A stretch of DNA of 15,171 bases from Patescibacteria group bacterium (GCA_018900995.1 JAHIFH010000028.1:1-15171); one strand, 5' to 3'. Positions 4,973 to 12,704 are shown, numbered from the stretch's first letter. Program-made: numbers and translations. Notes: generated by a model from the sequence alone, not told the origin.

Positions 4973-6052
4973 ATGAAGGCAGGTATCCAAAAAATCATCA
5001 CTTTAATCAAAAAACACAAAGTTCCTGTTTCTGTAGGAATAGCTATTTTTATCATTGCTCTTGCCGTTCTTCCCCAAAGAATCCAAAAAATCATTGCCGG
5101 ACCCCAAGCCCAATACGAAACTACTAAAGTAAAAAAGGAAGACATTATCCAAGCGGTTTCTGCTTCTGGAGAGGTTGAATCCCAAGAACAGGTTACTCTT
5201 CAATTCCAAACCTCAGGCAAATTAGCCTGGGTAGGGGTAAAGGCAGGTGACCAGGTCAATAAATGGCAAGCAATTGCTTCACTTGACAAAAGAGAGCTTG
5301 AACAAGACCTTAAAAAAGAGCTCAATGATTATATGAACGAGCGCTGGGATTTTGAACAAGAGCATGAAGACTATGAGACAAGCGGGAAAACAAAAGAACA
5401 GTGGCTTGTTACCGACGCTATAAAAAGAATATTAGAAAAAGCTCAATTCGATTTAAACAATGCTGTCATTGATGTGGAGATTGTTGATTTGGCGATTAAG
5501 TTGGCAACAATTGTGACGCCGATTGATGGCATTGTTACTGATATTGACTCTCCAGTAGCAGGCGTTAATATCACTCCTGCCACGGCTCGGTTTACCATTG
5601 CTAATCCCGGCAATATGAAATTCGTAGCCAATGTTGACGAATCAGACATTGGCAAAGTGACAATTGGACAAAGGGTGCTAGTTTCTCTTGATGCTTATCC
5701 TGATGAGATATTTGAAGGCGAGGTGACCAACATTGCTTTTGCCGCGATTACAACTAGAGGTGGCGGAACCGCTTTTCCAGTTGATATTATTCTTCCAGAA
5801 AATATTGACCAGCGTTTTAAAGTAGGCATGAATGGCGATACAGAGCTTATTATAGCAGAGAAATCAGAGGTTTTAACTGTTACTCCAGAGGCAATTAGTA
5901 CTAAAAAAGGTGAAACTTATCTTCAAGTCATTGAAGGCAGAGCTGTCAAAGATATCAAAGTAGAAAAGGGTCTGGAATCGGACACTCAAGTGGAAATTAT
6001 CTCTGGCGTTAGTGAAGGACAACTGGTCATCACGGGTGAGAAAGAAAGATGA
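4973..6052 (+). CDS. Membrane fusion protein of a MacAB-type ABC transporter (HlyD/RND MFP family)
   Basis: 359 aa. A basic N-terminus and one helix (about 17-35, VPVSVGIAIFIIALAVL) anchor the protein; the rest is outside the membrane. A barrel-sandwich (lipoyl-like) half motif lies at about 69-103 (VTLQFQTSGKLAWVGVKAGDQV). A short helical hairpin rich in E and K follows, then the second sandwich half at about 180-210 (TIVTPIDGIVTDIDSPVAGV), then beta-barrel and membrane-proximal domains (ANVDESDIGKVTIGQRVLVSLDAYP, VTPEAISTKKGETYLQVIEG). In diderms such proteins link an inner-membrane permease to an outer-membrane duct; in monoderm or CPR cells they act with MacB-like permeases. The start follows tRNA-Leu by one base, with no Shine-Dalgarno sequence, and the 3' end overlaps the ATPase gene by 4 bp. 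Confidence 0.92.
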   Translation: MKAGIQKIITLIKKHKVPVSVGIAIFIIALAVLPQRIQKIIAGPQAQYETTKVKKEDIIQAVSASGEVESQEQVTLQFQTSGKLAWVGVKAGDQVNKWQAIASLDKRELEQDLKKELNDYMNERWDFEQEHEDYETSGKTKEQWLVTDAIKRILEKAQFDLNNAVIDVEIVDLAIKLATIVTPIDGIVTDIDSPVAGVNITPATARFTIANPGNMKFVANVDESDIGKVTIGQRVLVSLDAYPDEIFEGEVTNIAFAAITTRGGGTAFPVDIILPENIDQRFKVGMNGDTELIIAEKSEVLTVTPEAISTKKGETYLQVIEGRAVKDIKVEKGLESDTQVEIISGVSEGQLVITGEKER

Positions 6053-6717
6053 ACTCCCTTCTTAAATTAGTCAACGTCTCCAAAACTTATCGTCCTGATA
6101 CCCATCCGGTTCATGCTTTAAAAAATGTAAATCTTGAAATCAAAAAAGGTGAGTTTGTGGCTATTATGGGTCCTTCGGGCTCAGGAAAATCAACTCTCAT
6201 GCATATTGCTGGTTGTTTGGACACGCCGACCACTGGCAAAGTTGTTTTTGAAAACAAAAATATCTCTCAGCTTTCTGAAGAAGAGCTGGCTAAAATTCGC
6301 AGTCAAAAAATTGGCTTTGTTTTTCAAACCTTTAATTTAATTCCCAGGACAACGACCCTAGATAATGTGGCTTTACCCTTAATTTATACAGGGGCTGGTT
6401 TGAAAAAAAGAAGAAGTTTAGCTCTTCAGACCCTCAAGAAAGTCAACCTAGCCGATCGGGCGGACCATTTTCCCAACCAGCTCTCTGGTGGGGAACAACA
6501 AAGAGCAGCCATTGCCAGGGCTCTAATTAATCAGCCTTCAATCATCTTTGCTGATGAACCGACAGGAAATTTAGATACTAAGGCTGGAGCAGAGATTATG
6601 AAGGTCTTACAAAAGCTCAATCAGGCGGGTAACACCATTGTGGTGGTAACCCACGAATCCCACATCGCTAAATTTGCTAAAAGAAAAATTAAAATTATTG
6701 ATGGTGAGATAGTTTGA
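6049..6717 (+). CDS. ABC transporter ATPase, MacB/LolD-type
   Basis: 222 aa, the usual length for this family. Walker A is GPSGSGKST (41-49), the Q-loop is in FVFQTFNLIPR (90-100), the signature is LSGGEQQR (145-152), Walker B plus catalytic glutamate is IIFADEP (165-171), the D-loop is GNLD, and the H-loop is H202 in VVVTHESH. All catalytic elements are present, so it should hydrolyse ATP. The LIP motif after the Q-loop and the overall pattern match the lipoprotein/macrolide exporter (MacB, LolD) group, which uses ATP for mechanotransmission rather than passage through the membrane. ATGA overlap with the membrane fusion gene and TGATG overlap with the permease gene indicate one translationally coupled operon. 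Confidence 0.96.
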   Translation: MNSLLKLVNVSKTYRPDTHPVHALKNVNLEIKKGEFVAIMGPSGSGKSTLMHIAGCLDTPTTGKVVFENKNISQLSEEELAKIRSQKIGFVFQTFNLIPRTTTLDNVALPLIYTGAGLKKRRSLALQTLKKVNLADRADHFPNQLSGGEQQRAAIARALINQPSIIFADEPTGNLDTKAGAEIMKVLQKLNQAGNTIVVVTHESHIAKFAKRKIKIIDGEIV

Positions 6718-7928
6718 TGGATTTAACTGAAACTGTTAAAGTCGCGCTTGAAGCATTAAAAGCCAATAAAACCCGCGCTGGTTTGACCATGCTGGGGATC
6801 GTTATTGGCGTCACCTCTGTGATTTTGCTTATCTCTATTGGTAGTGGCTTAAAAACTTACATTACTGAACAGCTGGAAGGCATGGGCGCCAATGCTCTTT
6901 TTGCCATTCCCGGTGAATTTGAAATCGAGCCTGGCGGAGGCGGGGGTGGAGGCATTCCCGGCGCCGGGGCGGCGGCTTCTAAATTTACCTTTAACCATAT
7001 CAAACAATTAGAAAGAGAAGGCAAAACAATCAAGGCGGTGATGGCTTATACCGAAAACAATGGCACCATGAGATATAAAGGCAAAAGCCATATCACTCAA
7101 GTATCGGGAGTTGGTCCTAATTATCAAGAGGTGAGAAACCAAAAAGTTGCCTCCGGCTCATTTTTCACTCTTTCTCAATATAATACAGCCAAAAAAGTGG
7201 CGGTTTTAGGACAAACCGTGGCTGATGAGCTTTTTGGTAATGAAGACCCGGTGGGAAAGAAATTCACCATTTCTGACCAGAGATATACGATTTTAGGCAT
7301 TCTAGAAGAAAAGGGGAGCCTTGGCGGTATTGATATGGACAATCAGGTCTTTATTCCGGCAACCACCGCCATGAGTCAATTCGACATGGAATATATTCAG
7401 TCTCTTTGGATTCAATCTCAAAGCTCGGAAACAGTCACTCAGACAAAAGAGGAGATTGAAACCATCCTCCTTAAAACTCTTGATGATGACGAGTTCTCTG
7501 TTTTAGATACCAAAAGCATTCTTAGCACTATTTCCAGTATTCTCGGTGTCTTAACCGCTGCCTTAGCAGGAATCGCCGCTATTTCTTTAATTGTGGGTGG
7601 AATTGGGATTATGAACATTATGCTTGTTTCTGTGACTGAGCGAACCCGAGAAATTGGCTTAAGAAAAGCAGTCGGAGCTACTCCTAATAACATCCTTATT
7701 CAGTTTTTAATTGAAGCGCTAGTTCTATCTTTTTTGGGGGGCTTAACGGGTATTATTTTGGGTGTTGGCGGGGCAGTTCTCGTCGGGCGTTTTTTTACTA
7801 CGACGATTACTCCCTGGGCAATTGCTTTAGCTTTTGGAGTTTCCAGTTTAGTCGGAGTCATCTTTGGCGTTGCCCCTGCTTTCAAAGCCTCAAAACTTAA
7901 CCCCATTGACGCCCTGAGGTATGAATAG
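6717..7928 (+). CDS. MacB/FtsX-type ABC transporter permease
   Basis: 403 aa from ATG 6717, which overlaps the TGA of the ATPase gene. A TTG one codon earlier is unnecessary, and GGTGAG upstream can serve as a ribosome binding site. The topology is typical: helix 1 (TRAGLTMLGIVIGVTSVILLISIGSG), a large extracytoplasmic MacB core domain of about 230 aa, then three C-terminal helices beginning LGVLTAALAGIAAISLIVGGIGIMNIMLVSVTERTREIGLRKAVGA, the hallmark FtsX segment. The sequence ends in KLNPIDALRYE, the usual C-terminus. A run of seven glycines followed by IPGAGAAA lies in the core domain near residues 74-87. With the two preceding genes it forms a tripartite exporter or envelope mechanotransducer; the substrate is unknown. 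Confidence 0.95.
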   Translation: MDLTETVKVALEALKANKTRAGLTMLGIVIGVTSVILLISIGSGLKTYITEQLEGMGANALFAIPGEFEIEPGGGGGGGIPGAGAAASKFTFNHIKQLEREGKTIKAVMAYTENNGTMRYKGKSHITQVSGVGPNYQEVRNQKVASGSFFTLSQYNTAKKVAVLGQTVADELFGNEDPVGKKFTISDQRYTILGILEEKGSLGGIDMDNQVFIPATTAMSQFDMEYIQSLWIQSQSSETVTQTKEEIETILLKTLDDDEFSVLDTKSILSTISSILGVLTAALAGIAAISLIVGGIGIMNIMLVSVTERTREIGLRKAVGATPNNILIQFLIEALVLSFLGGLTGIILGVGGAVLVGRFFTTTITPWAIALAFGVSSLVGVIFGVAPAFKASKLNPIDALRYE

Positions 7929-7934
7929 TATAAA
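7906..7934 (+). promoter_or_regulatory. Predicted promoter of the 7943 gene
   Basis: TTGACG (7906-7911), 17 nt, TATAAA (7929-7934), overlapping TAAAAT at 7931-7936. The GTG start codon at 7943 lies 6-8 nt after the -10, so the mRNA would be leaderless. It overlaps the 3' end of the permease gene. Confidence 0.55.
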
Positions 7935-7942
7935 ATAAAAGA

Positions 7943-8314
7943 GTGGATTGGAAACATAGATTATCAAGATTAACTTCAATTCTCTTGATTGGCTCTGGTG
8001 TTTATCAAGTAATTTATTCTTCTGTCTTAATTATTTTTGTTTATCCTCATCTTAAATCTAGTGTCGGAGAATCGGGTATCCTTCTTTATGAAAGTTTAAT
8101 CGAAAAAGCTCTTGTTTATTACGCCTCAATGATTGTTAATGGAATTTATGGTATTAGTCTCTTGTTTAAACCTAAAGAAGAGGTGACTTATTTACAGATT
8201 ATTGGCGGGTTGATTGTCTTTGCTTTAGGAATCCTTTTTATTACCAAAACAGAAGCTACAGCTGATCCGATAATCAATCTCTTTATTAGGGCAGTTAAAC
8301 TAATTACTGGATGA
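7943..8314 (+). CDS. Small three-helix membrane protein, function unknown
   Basis: 123 aa with a GTG start. The hydrophobic segments are about 10-31 (LTSILLIGSGVYQVIYSSVLIIF), about 55-74 (ALVYYASMIVNGIYGISLLF) and about 82-99 (YLQIIGGLIVFALGILFI). A basic N-terminus (DWKHRLSR) suggests an inside start. I recognise no family and no catalytic motif. It sits 14 bp after the transporter permease and overlaps the following hydrolase by 4 bp (ATGA), so it is at least co-translated with the hydrolase. The predicted promoter lies in the end of the permease gene with a leaderless-type spacing. Confidence 0.75.
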   Translation: MDWKHRLSRLTSILLIGSGVYQVIYSSVLIIFVYPHLKSSVGESGILLYESLIEKALVYYASMIVNGIYGISLLFKPKEEVTYLQIIGGLIVFALGILFITKTEATADPIINLFIRAVKLITG

Positions 8315-9078
8315 AAATTTTATTCCTCGGTACTTCCGCTGGCTGGCCTCTCCCTCGCTTGGGCTGTGATTGTCAAATCTGTCAATCTAAAGACCCCCGA
8401 GATAAAAGACTTCGACCAGCGGTCTTGATTAATGACTCAATTCTAATTGACGCCCCGCCTGATATCTATCATCAGCTTGTAAATTTAAAAGTTGATACTA
8501 CTAAAATTAATGCTTTATTAATTACTCATGCTCATCCCGACCACATTCATGGCTTTTATGACCTCACTCATCTCTACAACCGGCAAATAAAAGAACCTAA
8601 ATTGATTATCCCCCTTGATGTTCTTAATGGTCTACGCCAATTTCATTCTTTGCCTCTGAAGCCTTTTAAACCAGAAGTGGTTCAACCGAGAACCGTGATT
8701 GAACATCAAAAAATTAAAATCTCCTATTTCCCGGTTGAACACAGTCGTATTCCTTGCTATGGCATTAAAATGAAGGCAGATAAAATCTTTGTTTACCTCC
8801 CTGACATAGTAAGACTACCTAGGTCAGAAAGGAAACCAGTTCGTGATGTTCATCTTTTAGTCCTTGACGGCTCTTCGTTAAGCAAAAAGGGACAAACTAG
8901 AATTCATCAATCAATTGAAGAGGGGATTAAGTTAGCTAAAGAACTCAAACCTAAGCTTTGCTACTTTACTCACATTGGTCATATTACCGGAACTCATAAA
9001 CAACTAGAAGCTTTTGTTCAAAAAGAAGGCGGGAGAAATTTTCATATTGCCTACGACGGCTTAGAGCTTGAAATCTGA
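8311..9078 (+). CDS. Metallo-beta-lactamase-fold hydrolase, PhnP-like
   Basis: 255 aa. The N-terminus MKILFLGTSAGWPLPRLGCDCQIC has the GT..G..P opening and the C19-x-C21-xx-C24 pattern found in PhnP-type phosphodiesterases, where cysteines hold an extra structural zinc. The dinuclear metal motif HAHPDH is at residues 73-78. Later ligand candidates are H in VEHSR, D in LVLDGS and H in FTHIGHITGTH. PhnP hydrolyses cyclic phosphodiesters, and related enzymes act on other phosphate esters; the exact substrate here is inference. There is no signal peptide, so it is cytoplasmic. It starts inside the stop of the small membrane protein gene (ATGA), so it depends on that transcript. Confidence 0.9.
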   Translation: MKILFLGTSAGWPLPRLGCDCQICQSKDPRDKRLRPAVLINDSILIDAPPDIYHQLVNLKVDTTKINALLITHAHPDHIHGFYDLTHLYNRQIKEPKLIIPLDVLNGLRQFHSLPLKPFKPEVVQPRTVIEHQKIKISYFPVEHSRIPCYGIKMKADKIFVYLPDIVRLPRSERKPVRDVHLLVLDGSSLSKKGQTRIHQSIEEGIKLAKELKPKLCYFTHIGHITGTHKQLEAFVQKEGGRNFHIAYDGLELEI

Positions 9079-9081
9079 TGA

Positions 9082-9115
9082 AATGTATAATGAATAATGT
9101 ACAATGTATAATGAA
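9082..9115 (+). repeat. Two direct 13-bp repeats each containing TATAAT
   Basis: AATGTATAATGAA occurs at 9082-9094 and 9103-9115, a period of 21 bp (two DNA turns). The segment between is AT-rich and partly repeats the unit again (AATAATGTACAATGT). The second TATAAT (9107-9112) lies 6 nt before the ATG at 9119. Confidence 0.85.
9107..9112 (+). promoter_or_regulatory. -10 box giving a predicted leaderless start at 9119
   Basis: A perfect TATAAT is followed by GAAAAC and then ATG (9119), so the A of the start codon is the expected +1. No good -35 is present at the usual distance; the upstream TATAAT copy occupies that region. Confidence 0.5.
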
Positions 9116-9118
9116 AAC

Positions 9119-9934
9119 ATGAAGCGCCTGCTAATAATTTTTATTTCGGCTCTCCTCCTTTTATTTTCCCTGGCTTGCGTCTCTGCCCAAGATGCGCCTG
9201 AACTTGACTTCAATCGGGCTTACCAAGATTACCTTTACATTTATGGGCAATATCGCGAAGCTCATAATCAATATATTACCGCCAGAGAACAATATTTAAC
9301 TTATAAAACTTTAACCGCTAAAACCCTAGCCCTTGAACAAACACTGGACATGCTTCAGAAAAGAGACGAAGCCGTTCGGACTTATTTAACTGCCTTACGA
9401 ATGAAAATGGCAGAAACTACTGGTATTTCCGATTACAAACAAAACACGCTTTATCTTAAGCTTGATGCAGAAGTAAGCTGGTATACTGAACATCGTGAAG
9501 AACTCACCAGCGCCGCTACTCTTGACGATTTAGTTGCTACTTCAGAGGAAGCTGAAAGCCGATATGATAAAACCCTGGTATTAATTTATCAAGCCTTAGG
9601 AGTTATTCTTGGGGGAAAGGAAAATAATATTAGAAACCAAATTGACGAACAAGTTGAATTAATCAAAGACAAAATTAGTCAAATCCGCGATAAGGGAGAT
9701 AAAGATACCACCACCACTGAACGTTGGTTATTGGAAGCGGAAAATAAGTTAACTCGAAGTCAAGAGAAATTAGATGAAGCAATGACTATTTTGAATGCGT
9801 TAAAATCAAGTGACCGTAATAAAGAGGGCGAGCATAACGAATCTCGGGAACTAATTCAGGAATCTCATCTCTATCTTAAAGAAGCTAATTCCTACTTAAA
9901 AGAATTAATTCGTGAGGTCAAGACAGCAGACTAA
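9119..9934 (+). CDS. Secreted coiled-coil protein, function unknown
   Basis: 271 aa from ATG 9119. An in-frame ATG at 9104 lies in the TATAAT repeat and would put five odd residues before the signal peptide. Residues 1-24 form a signal peptide (MKRLL, hydrophobic core, CVSA before Q). The cysteine is not in a convincing lipobox. The rest is almost entirely helical and charged, with heptad-like stretches: YLYIYGQYREAHNQYITAREQYLTYKTL, KLTRSQEKLDEAMTILNALK, ESHLYLKEANSYLKELIREV. A coiled-coil role in the envelope is likely. No known domain is recognised. The gene ends one base before the ATG of the next gene, so the two form a unit. Confidence 0.78.
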   Translation: MKRLLIIFISALLLLFSLACVSAQDAPELDFNRAYQDYLYIYGQYREAHNQYITAREQYLTYKTLTAKTLALEQTLDMLQKRDEAVRTYLTALRMKMAETTGISDYKQNTLYLKLDAEVSWYTEHREELTSAATLDDLVATSEEAESRYDKTLVLIYQALGVILGGKENNIRNQIDEQVELIKDKISQIRDKGDKDTTTTERWLLEAENKLTRSQEKLDEAMTILNALKSSDRNKEGEHNESRELIQESHLYLKEANSYLKELIREVKTAD

Positions 9935-9935
9935 A

Positions 9936-10340
9936 ATGACTAAAGAAAAGGAAGAAATTATTAACCAAGATTTTGAAGCTCAAGTTCCTGCAGAGGAAGA
10001 AAAGCTCAACCTTTGGCAAAGATTTAAAGCGAAAATTAAAACCCTTAATAAAAAACATATCTATATAGGCGCTGGGGTCTTTGTCTTTCTGGTTTTAATT
10101 CTTATCATTGCTCGCTCTAGTCTGCACATTAGTCGCTTCAAGCCACCTGTTTTTCCCTCGCCATCGCCGAGTCCCTATGAAGAAGAAATCACTAATCCTT
10201 CTGCTTATGCCACTGATTCCGCGGTTTTGGAAATTGGAGAAAAGCTGAAAGAAATTGAAGGTGGAATTGACCAAACCGACCTTAAAGAAACTGGTCTTAA
10301 TCCTCCTGTTTTGGATTTAGAAGTGAATTTTGAGGAGTAA
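9936..10340 (+). CDS. Single-pass membrane protein with Pro-rich linker, function unknown
   Basis: 134 aa from ATG 9936. A GTG at 9912 in the same frame would overlap the upstream gene by 23 bp and is not needed. The order is an acidic cytoplasmic N-terminus (EKEEIINQDFEAQVPAEEEKL), a basic stretch (RFKAKIKTLNKKH), one helix at about 42-61 (IYIGAGVFVFLVLILIIA), a Pro/Ser linker (FKPPVFPSPSPSPY), and an acidic external tail with a possible short amphipathic helix (SAVLEIGEKLKEIEGGI). This could be a bitopic partner of the secreted coiled-coil protein encoded one base upstream, which is inference from gene order and compartment only. Confidence 0.75.
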   Translation: MTKEKEEIINQDFEAQVPAEEEKLNLWQRFKAKIKTLNKKHIYIGAGVFVFLVLILIIARSSLHISRFKPPVFPSPSPSPYEEEITNPSAYATDSAVLEIGEKLKEIEGGIDQTDLKETGLNPPVLDLEVNFEE

Positions 10341-10345
10341 ATTCC

Positions 10346-10374
10346 TTGACTTCGGGATTTCTTCGGTATAAACT
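10346..10374 (+). promoter_or_regulatory. Predicted promoter of rarA, leaderless type
   Basis: TTGACT (10346-10351), 17 nt, TAAACT (10369-10374). An overlapping TATAAA lies at 10367-10372 with a 15-nt spacer. The ATG at 10381 is 6-8 nt after the -10, leaving no room for a ribosome binding site. Confidence 0.6.
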
Positions 10375-10380
10375 AGTTCT

Positions 10381-11562
10381 ATGACACAAACACCTTTAGC
10401 CAATCGCATCCGTCCTAAAACTCTTTCTGAATTTGTTGGTCAAGAACATCTAGTAGGCAAGAAAGAGATTATTCGCAAGCTGATTGAATCAGACCAGCTG
10501 CCTTCAATGATTTTCTGGGGACCGCCTGGTTCAGGGAAAACTACTTTGGCTTATATCATCGCTAACACCACCAAATCACACTTTATTCATAAATCTGCAG
10601 TAACCACGACTCTTGAAGAAGTCAGAAAAGCAGTCAAAGAAGCTAAAGAACGGCTAGAAGCTTATCATCAAAGAACCATCTTCTTTTTAGACGAAATTCA
10701 TCGCTTTAACAAGGCTCAACAAGATTCTTTTTTGCCCCATGTTGAAAAGGGGACGATTATTTTAATTGGCGCCACAACTGAGAATCCCTCTTTTGAAGTG
10801 ATTGGACCGCTTTTATCTCGAAGTCGAGTTTTTGTTTTAAATCAGCTTTCTCCTGAGGAGTTAAAAATAATTGTTAAAAGGGGATTAAAGGAGCTGAAAG
10901 CCAAAATCGAACCCAAAGCTCTTGATTTTGCTATTCAAGCTTCAAATGGAGACGCCAGAATTGCTCTTAATGCCGTAGAAATTGCCACTTCACTCATTAA
11001 AAGTGGTCAGAAGATTTCACTTCAATTAATTAAAGAGGTCTTTCAGAAACAATCTTTGCTTTATGACCGGATGGGGGATGAACACTACAACACTATCAGC
11101 GCCTTTATTAAAAGCATGAGAGCAAGTAATGTTGATGCTGCTTTATATTATCTAGCCCGAATGATTGAAGCAGGCGAAGACCCCCTGTTCATTGCCCGCC
11201 GAATGGTCATCTTTGCTAGCGAAGACATTGGGATGGCTCAGCCAACGGCTCTAGTGGTCGCTAACGAGGTGTTTAGGGTTTGTGAGACGATTGGTTACCC
11301 TGAGTGTGCGATAAACCTAGCCCACGGCACGGTTTATTTAGCTAAAGCACCGAAAGACAGAAGTGCTCATAATGGCTTAGTTGAAGCCCAAAAGGATGTC
11401 AAACAACACGGCAATTTACCCATTCCTTTAGAAATCCTTAATGCTCCTACCAAGTTGATGAAAAATTTAGGCTACGGCAAAGGCTATGAACCTTATACTA
11501 AAAAAGATTTATTGCCCAAGAAATTGAAGGGAAAGAAGTATTTTCTTTCAAAGAAAAAATAG
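10381..11562 (+). CDS. rarA: RarA/MgsA replication-associated recombination AAA+ ATPase
   Basis: 393 aa, somewhat shorter than common RarA proteins. The N-terminus PLANRIRPKTLSEFVGQEHLVG is the family opening. Walker A is GPPGSGKT (47-54), Walker B is FFLDEIHRFNKAQQD (from about 101), and sensor 1 is IGATTENPSFEV; LLSRSRVF carries the arginine finger region. The C-terminal part has the RarA-specific tetramerisation region with ARRMVIFASEDIGMAQPTAL and APTKLMKNLGYGKGYEPY. RarA acts on stalled replication forks at single-stranded gaps, in contact with SSB and the replisome. The first residues after ATG fit the family start, so leaderless translation from the promoter 6-8 nt upstream is plausible. 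The gene stands alone between promoters. Confidence 0.97.
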   Translation: MTQTPLANRIRPKTLSEFVGQEHLVGKKEIIRKLIESDQLPSMIFWGPPGSGKTTLAYIIANTTKSHFIHKSAVTTTLEEVRKAVKEAKERLEAYHQRTIFFLDEIHRFNKAQQDSFLPHVEKGTIILIGATTENPSFEVIGPLLSRSRVFVLNQLSPEELKIIVKRGLKELKAKIEPKALDFAIQASNGDARIALNAVEIATSLIKSGQKISLQLIKEVFQKQSLLYDRMGDEHYNTISAFIKSMRASNVDAALYYLARMIEAGEDPLFIARRMVIFASEDIGMAQPTALVVANEVFRVCETIGYPECAINLAHGTVYLAKAPKDRSAHNGLVEAQKDVKQHGNLPIPLEILNAPTKLMKNLGYGKGYEPYTKKDLLPKKLKGKKYFLSKKK

Positions 11563-11565
11563 CTA

Positions 11566-11574
11566 TGCTATGAT
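11566..11574 (+). promoter_or_regulatory. Extended -10 promoter, leaderless type
   Basis: TGC followed by TATGAT (11569-11574), then AGAACT and ATG at 11581. A weak -35, TTTCAA, lies at 11546-11551 with a 17-nt spacer. The spacing again puts +1 at the start codon. Confidence 0.55.
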
Positions 11575-11580
11575 AGAACT

Positions 11581-11811
11581 ATGGAGCAAATTTTAAACAA
11601 TCCCATTCTTCTTTTATTACTTGTTGCCTGGTCTTTTTTCTGGAAAGGCTGGGCTCTTTGGCGAGCAGCCAAGAATGACCAAAGGAATTGGTTTATCGCC
11701 ATTCTAATAATTAATACACTCGGAATCCTGGAGATTATTTATCTCCAGTGGTTTGCCAAAAAGAAAAGGCTTTGGGATAGAATCCTGGCAAAACTACCTT
11801 GGAAGAGATAA
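11581..11811 (+). CDS. Small membrane protein, DUF5652-type
   Basis: 76 aa. It has two hydrophobic segments, NPILLLLLVAWSFFWKGWALW and NWFIAILIINTLGILEIIYLQWF, joined by RAAKNDQR, and a basic tail. The WKGxALWRAA...NxxxWFxxxLIxNTLGIxxIIYL pattern is that of the DUF5652 family of short membrane proteins. Its function is unknown; it resembles the membrane part of phospholipase D N-terminal (PLDc_N) segments. The last 13 bp overlap the HDAC-like gene, so the two are translationally coupled, an association worth noting but not interpretable from sequence. Confidence 0.85.
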   Translation: MEQILNNPILLLLLVAWSFFWKGWALWRAAKNDQRNWFIAILIINTLGILEIIYLQWFAKKKRLWDRILAKLPWKR

Positions 11812-12704
11812 AAATTGTCTTCCACCAAAAATACCTCAAGTATGATTTCGGTCCTGGGCATCCTTTTTGGGCAGGACGAGCGGCTCCTTTTTTAGAAAAA
11901 CTGAAAAAATATAAAATCCCTCATGAAATTCTTGTTCCTGAAAAGGCAAGTGATGAAGACATTCTCCTTGTCCATACTAAAGATTATCTTAATCGAGTCA
12001 AAAGATTAGCCCGTGAGTGTGGAGCTTTATCAATTGACACCCCGGTCAATCCTGATATCCTGGAAGCCTCTTATTATTCTGTTGGCGGCTCAATTATGGC
12101 TCTCGAACATACCCTAAAAGGAGAGCGGGTGATGAATCTTTTGGGTGGACTGCATCACGCCGGAATTTCAGACTCCTCTGGTTTTTGTATTTTTAATGAC
12201 CATGCTATTGCCATTAGAAAATTACAAAAAGATGGCAAAATCAAAAAGGCGATGATTTATGATATTGATGTTCATGCAGGGCAGGGGACTCAAGAAATTT
12301 TTTATTCCGACCCGAAAGTTTTTACCATCTCCCTTCATCAAGACCCAACTACCCTTTATCCGGGCACTGGCTTTGCCTCCCAAAAAGGTGAGGGAGCAGG
12401 AGAAGGATACAATTTAAATATGCCATTGCCACCGGGCACAGGCGAAAAAGAATATCTTCAAGCCCTAGATTCGGTTTTACCTTTAGCGAAAAAATTCCCT
12501 CATGATGTTGTTGTCCTGGTTTTGGGAGTAGATACCTTTGAAGAAGATCCGCTAGCCAGTATTAAACTCAAAGAAGAAACTTATCAAAAAATTGGTCAAC
12601 GCTTTAAAAAATTTGCTAAACTAGCAGTGATGTGCGCCGGTGGCTATTCCCGGAAAACCCCGGACCTATGGCTTAGTTTTCTGAAAGGATATCTTTGGCC
12701 TTGA
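11799..12704 (+). CDS. Histone deacetylase superfamily hydrolase (AcuC/APAH-like)
   Basis: 301 aa from TTG 11799. No ATG lies near the conserved opening KIVFHQKYLKYDFGPGHPF; the start could also be a non-standard codon a few residues in. Zn ligands expected for this family are visible: D157 and H159 in YDIDVHAGQGTQ and D245 in LGVDTFEEDPL. The active-site pair is H119-H120 in GGLHHA, GFCIFND follows, and the transition-state tyrosine is Y283 in CAGGYS. Family members remove acyl groups from lysines (AcuC on acetyl-CoA synthetase), polyamines or small amides. One deviation: the second histidine of the usual DxDVHHGxGTQ is alanine here (A160). It is soluble and cytoplasmic. The stop codon is the first part of a 19-bp palindrome. 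Confidence 0.93.
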   Translation: MEEIKIVFHQKYLKYDFGPGHPFWAGRAAPFLEKLKKYKIPHEILVPEKASDEDILLVHTKDYLNRVKRLARECGALSIDTPVNPDILEASYYSVGGSIMALEHTLKGERVMNLLGGLHHAGISDSSGFCIFNDHAIAIRKLQKDGKIKKAMIYDIDVHAGQGTQEIFYSDPKVFTISLHQDPTTLYPGTGFASQKGEGAGEGYNLNMPLPPGTGEKEYLQALDSVLPLAKKFPHDVVVLVLGVDTFEEDPLASIKLKEETYQKIGQRFKKFAKLAVMCAGGYSRKTPDLWLSFLKGYLWP

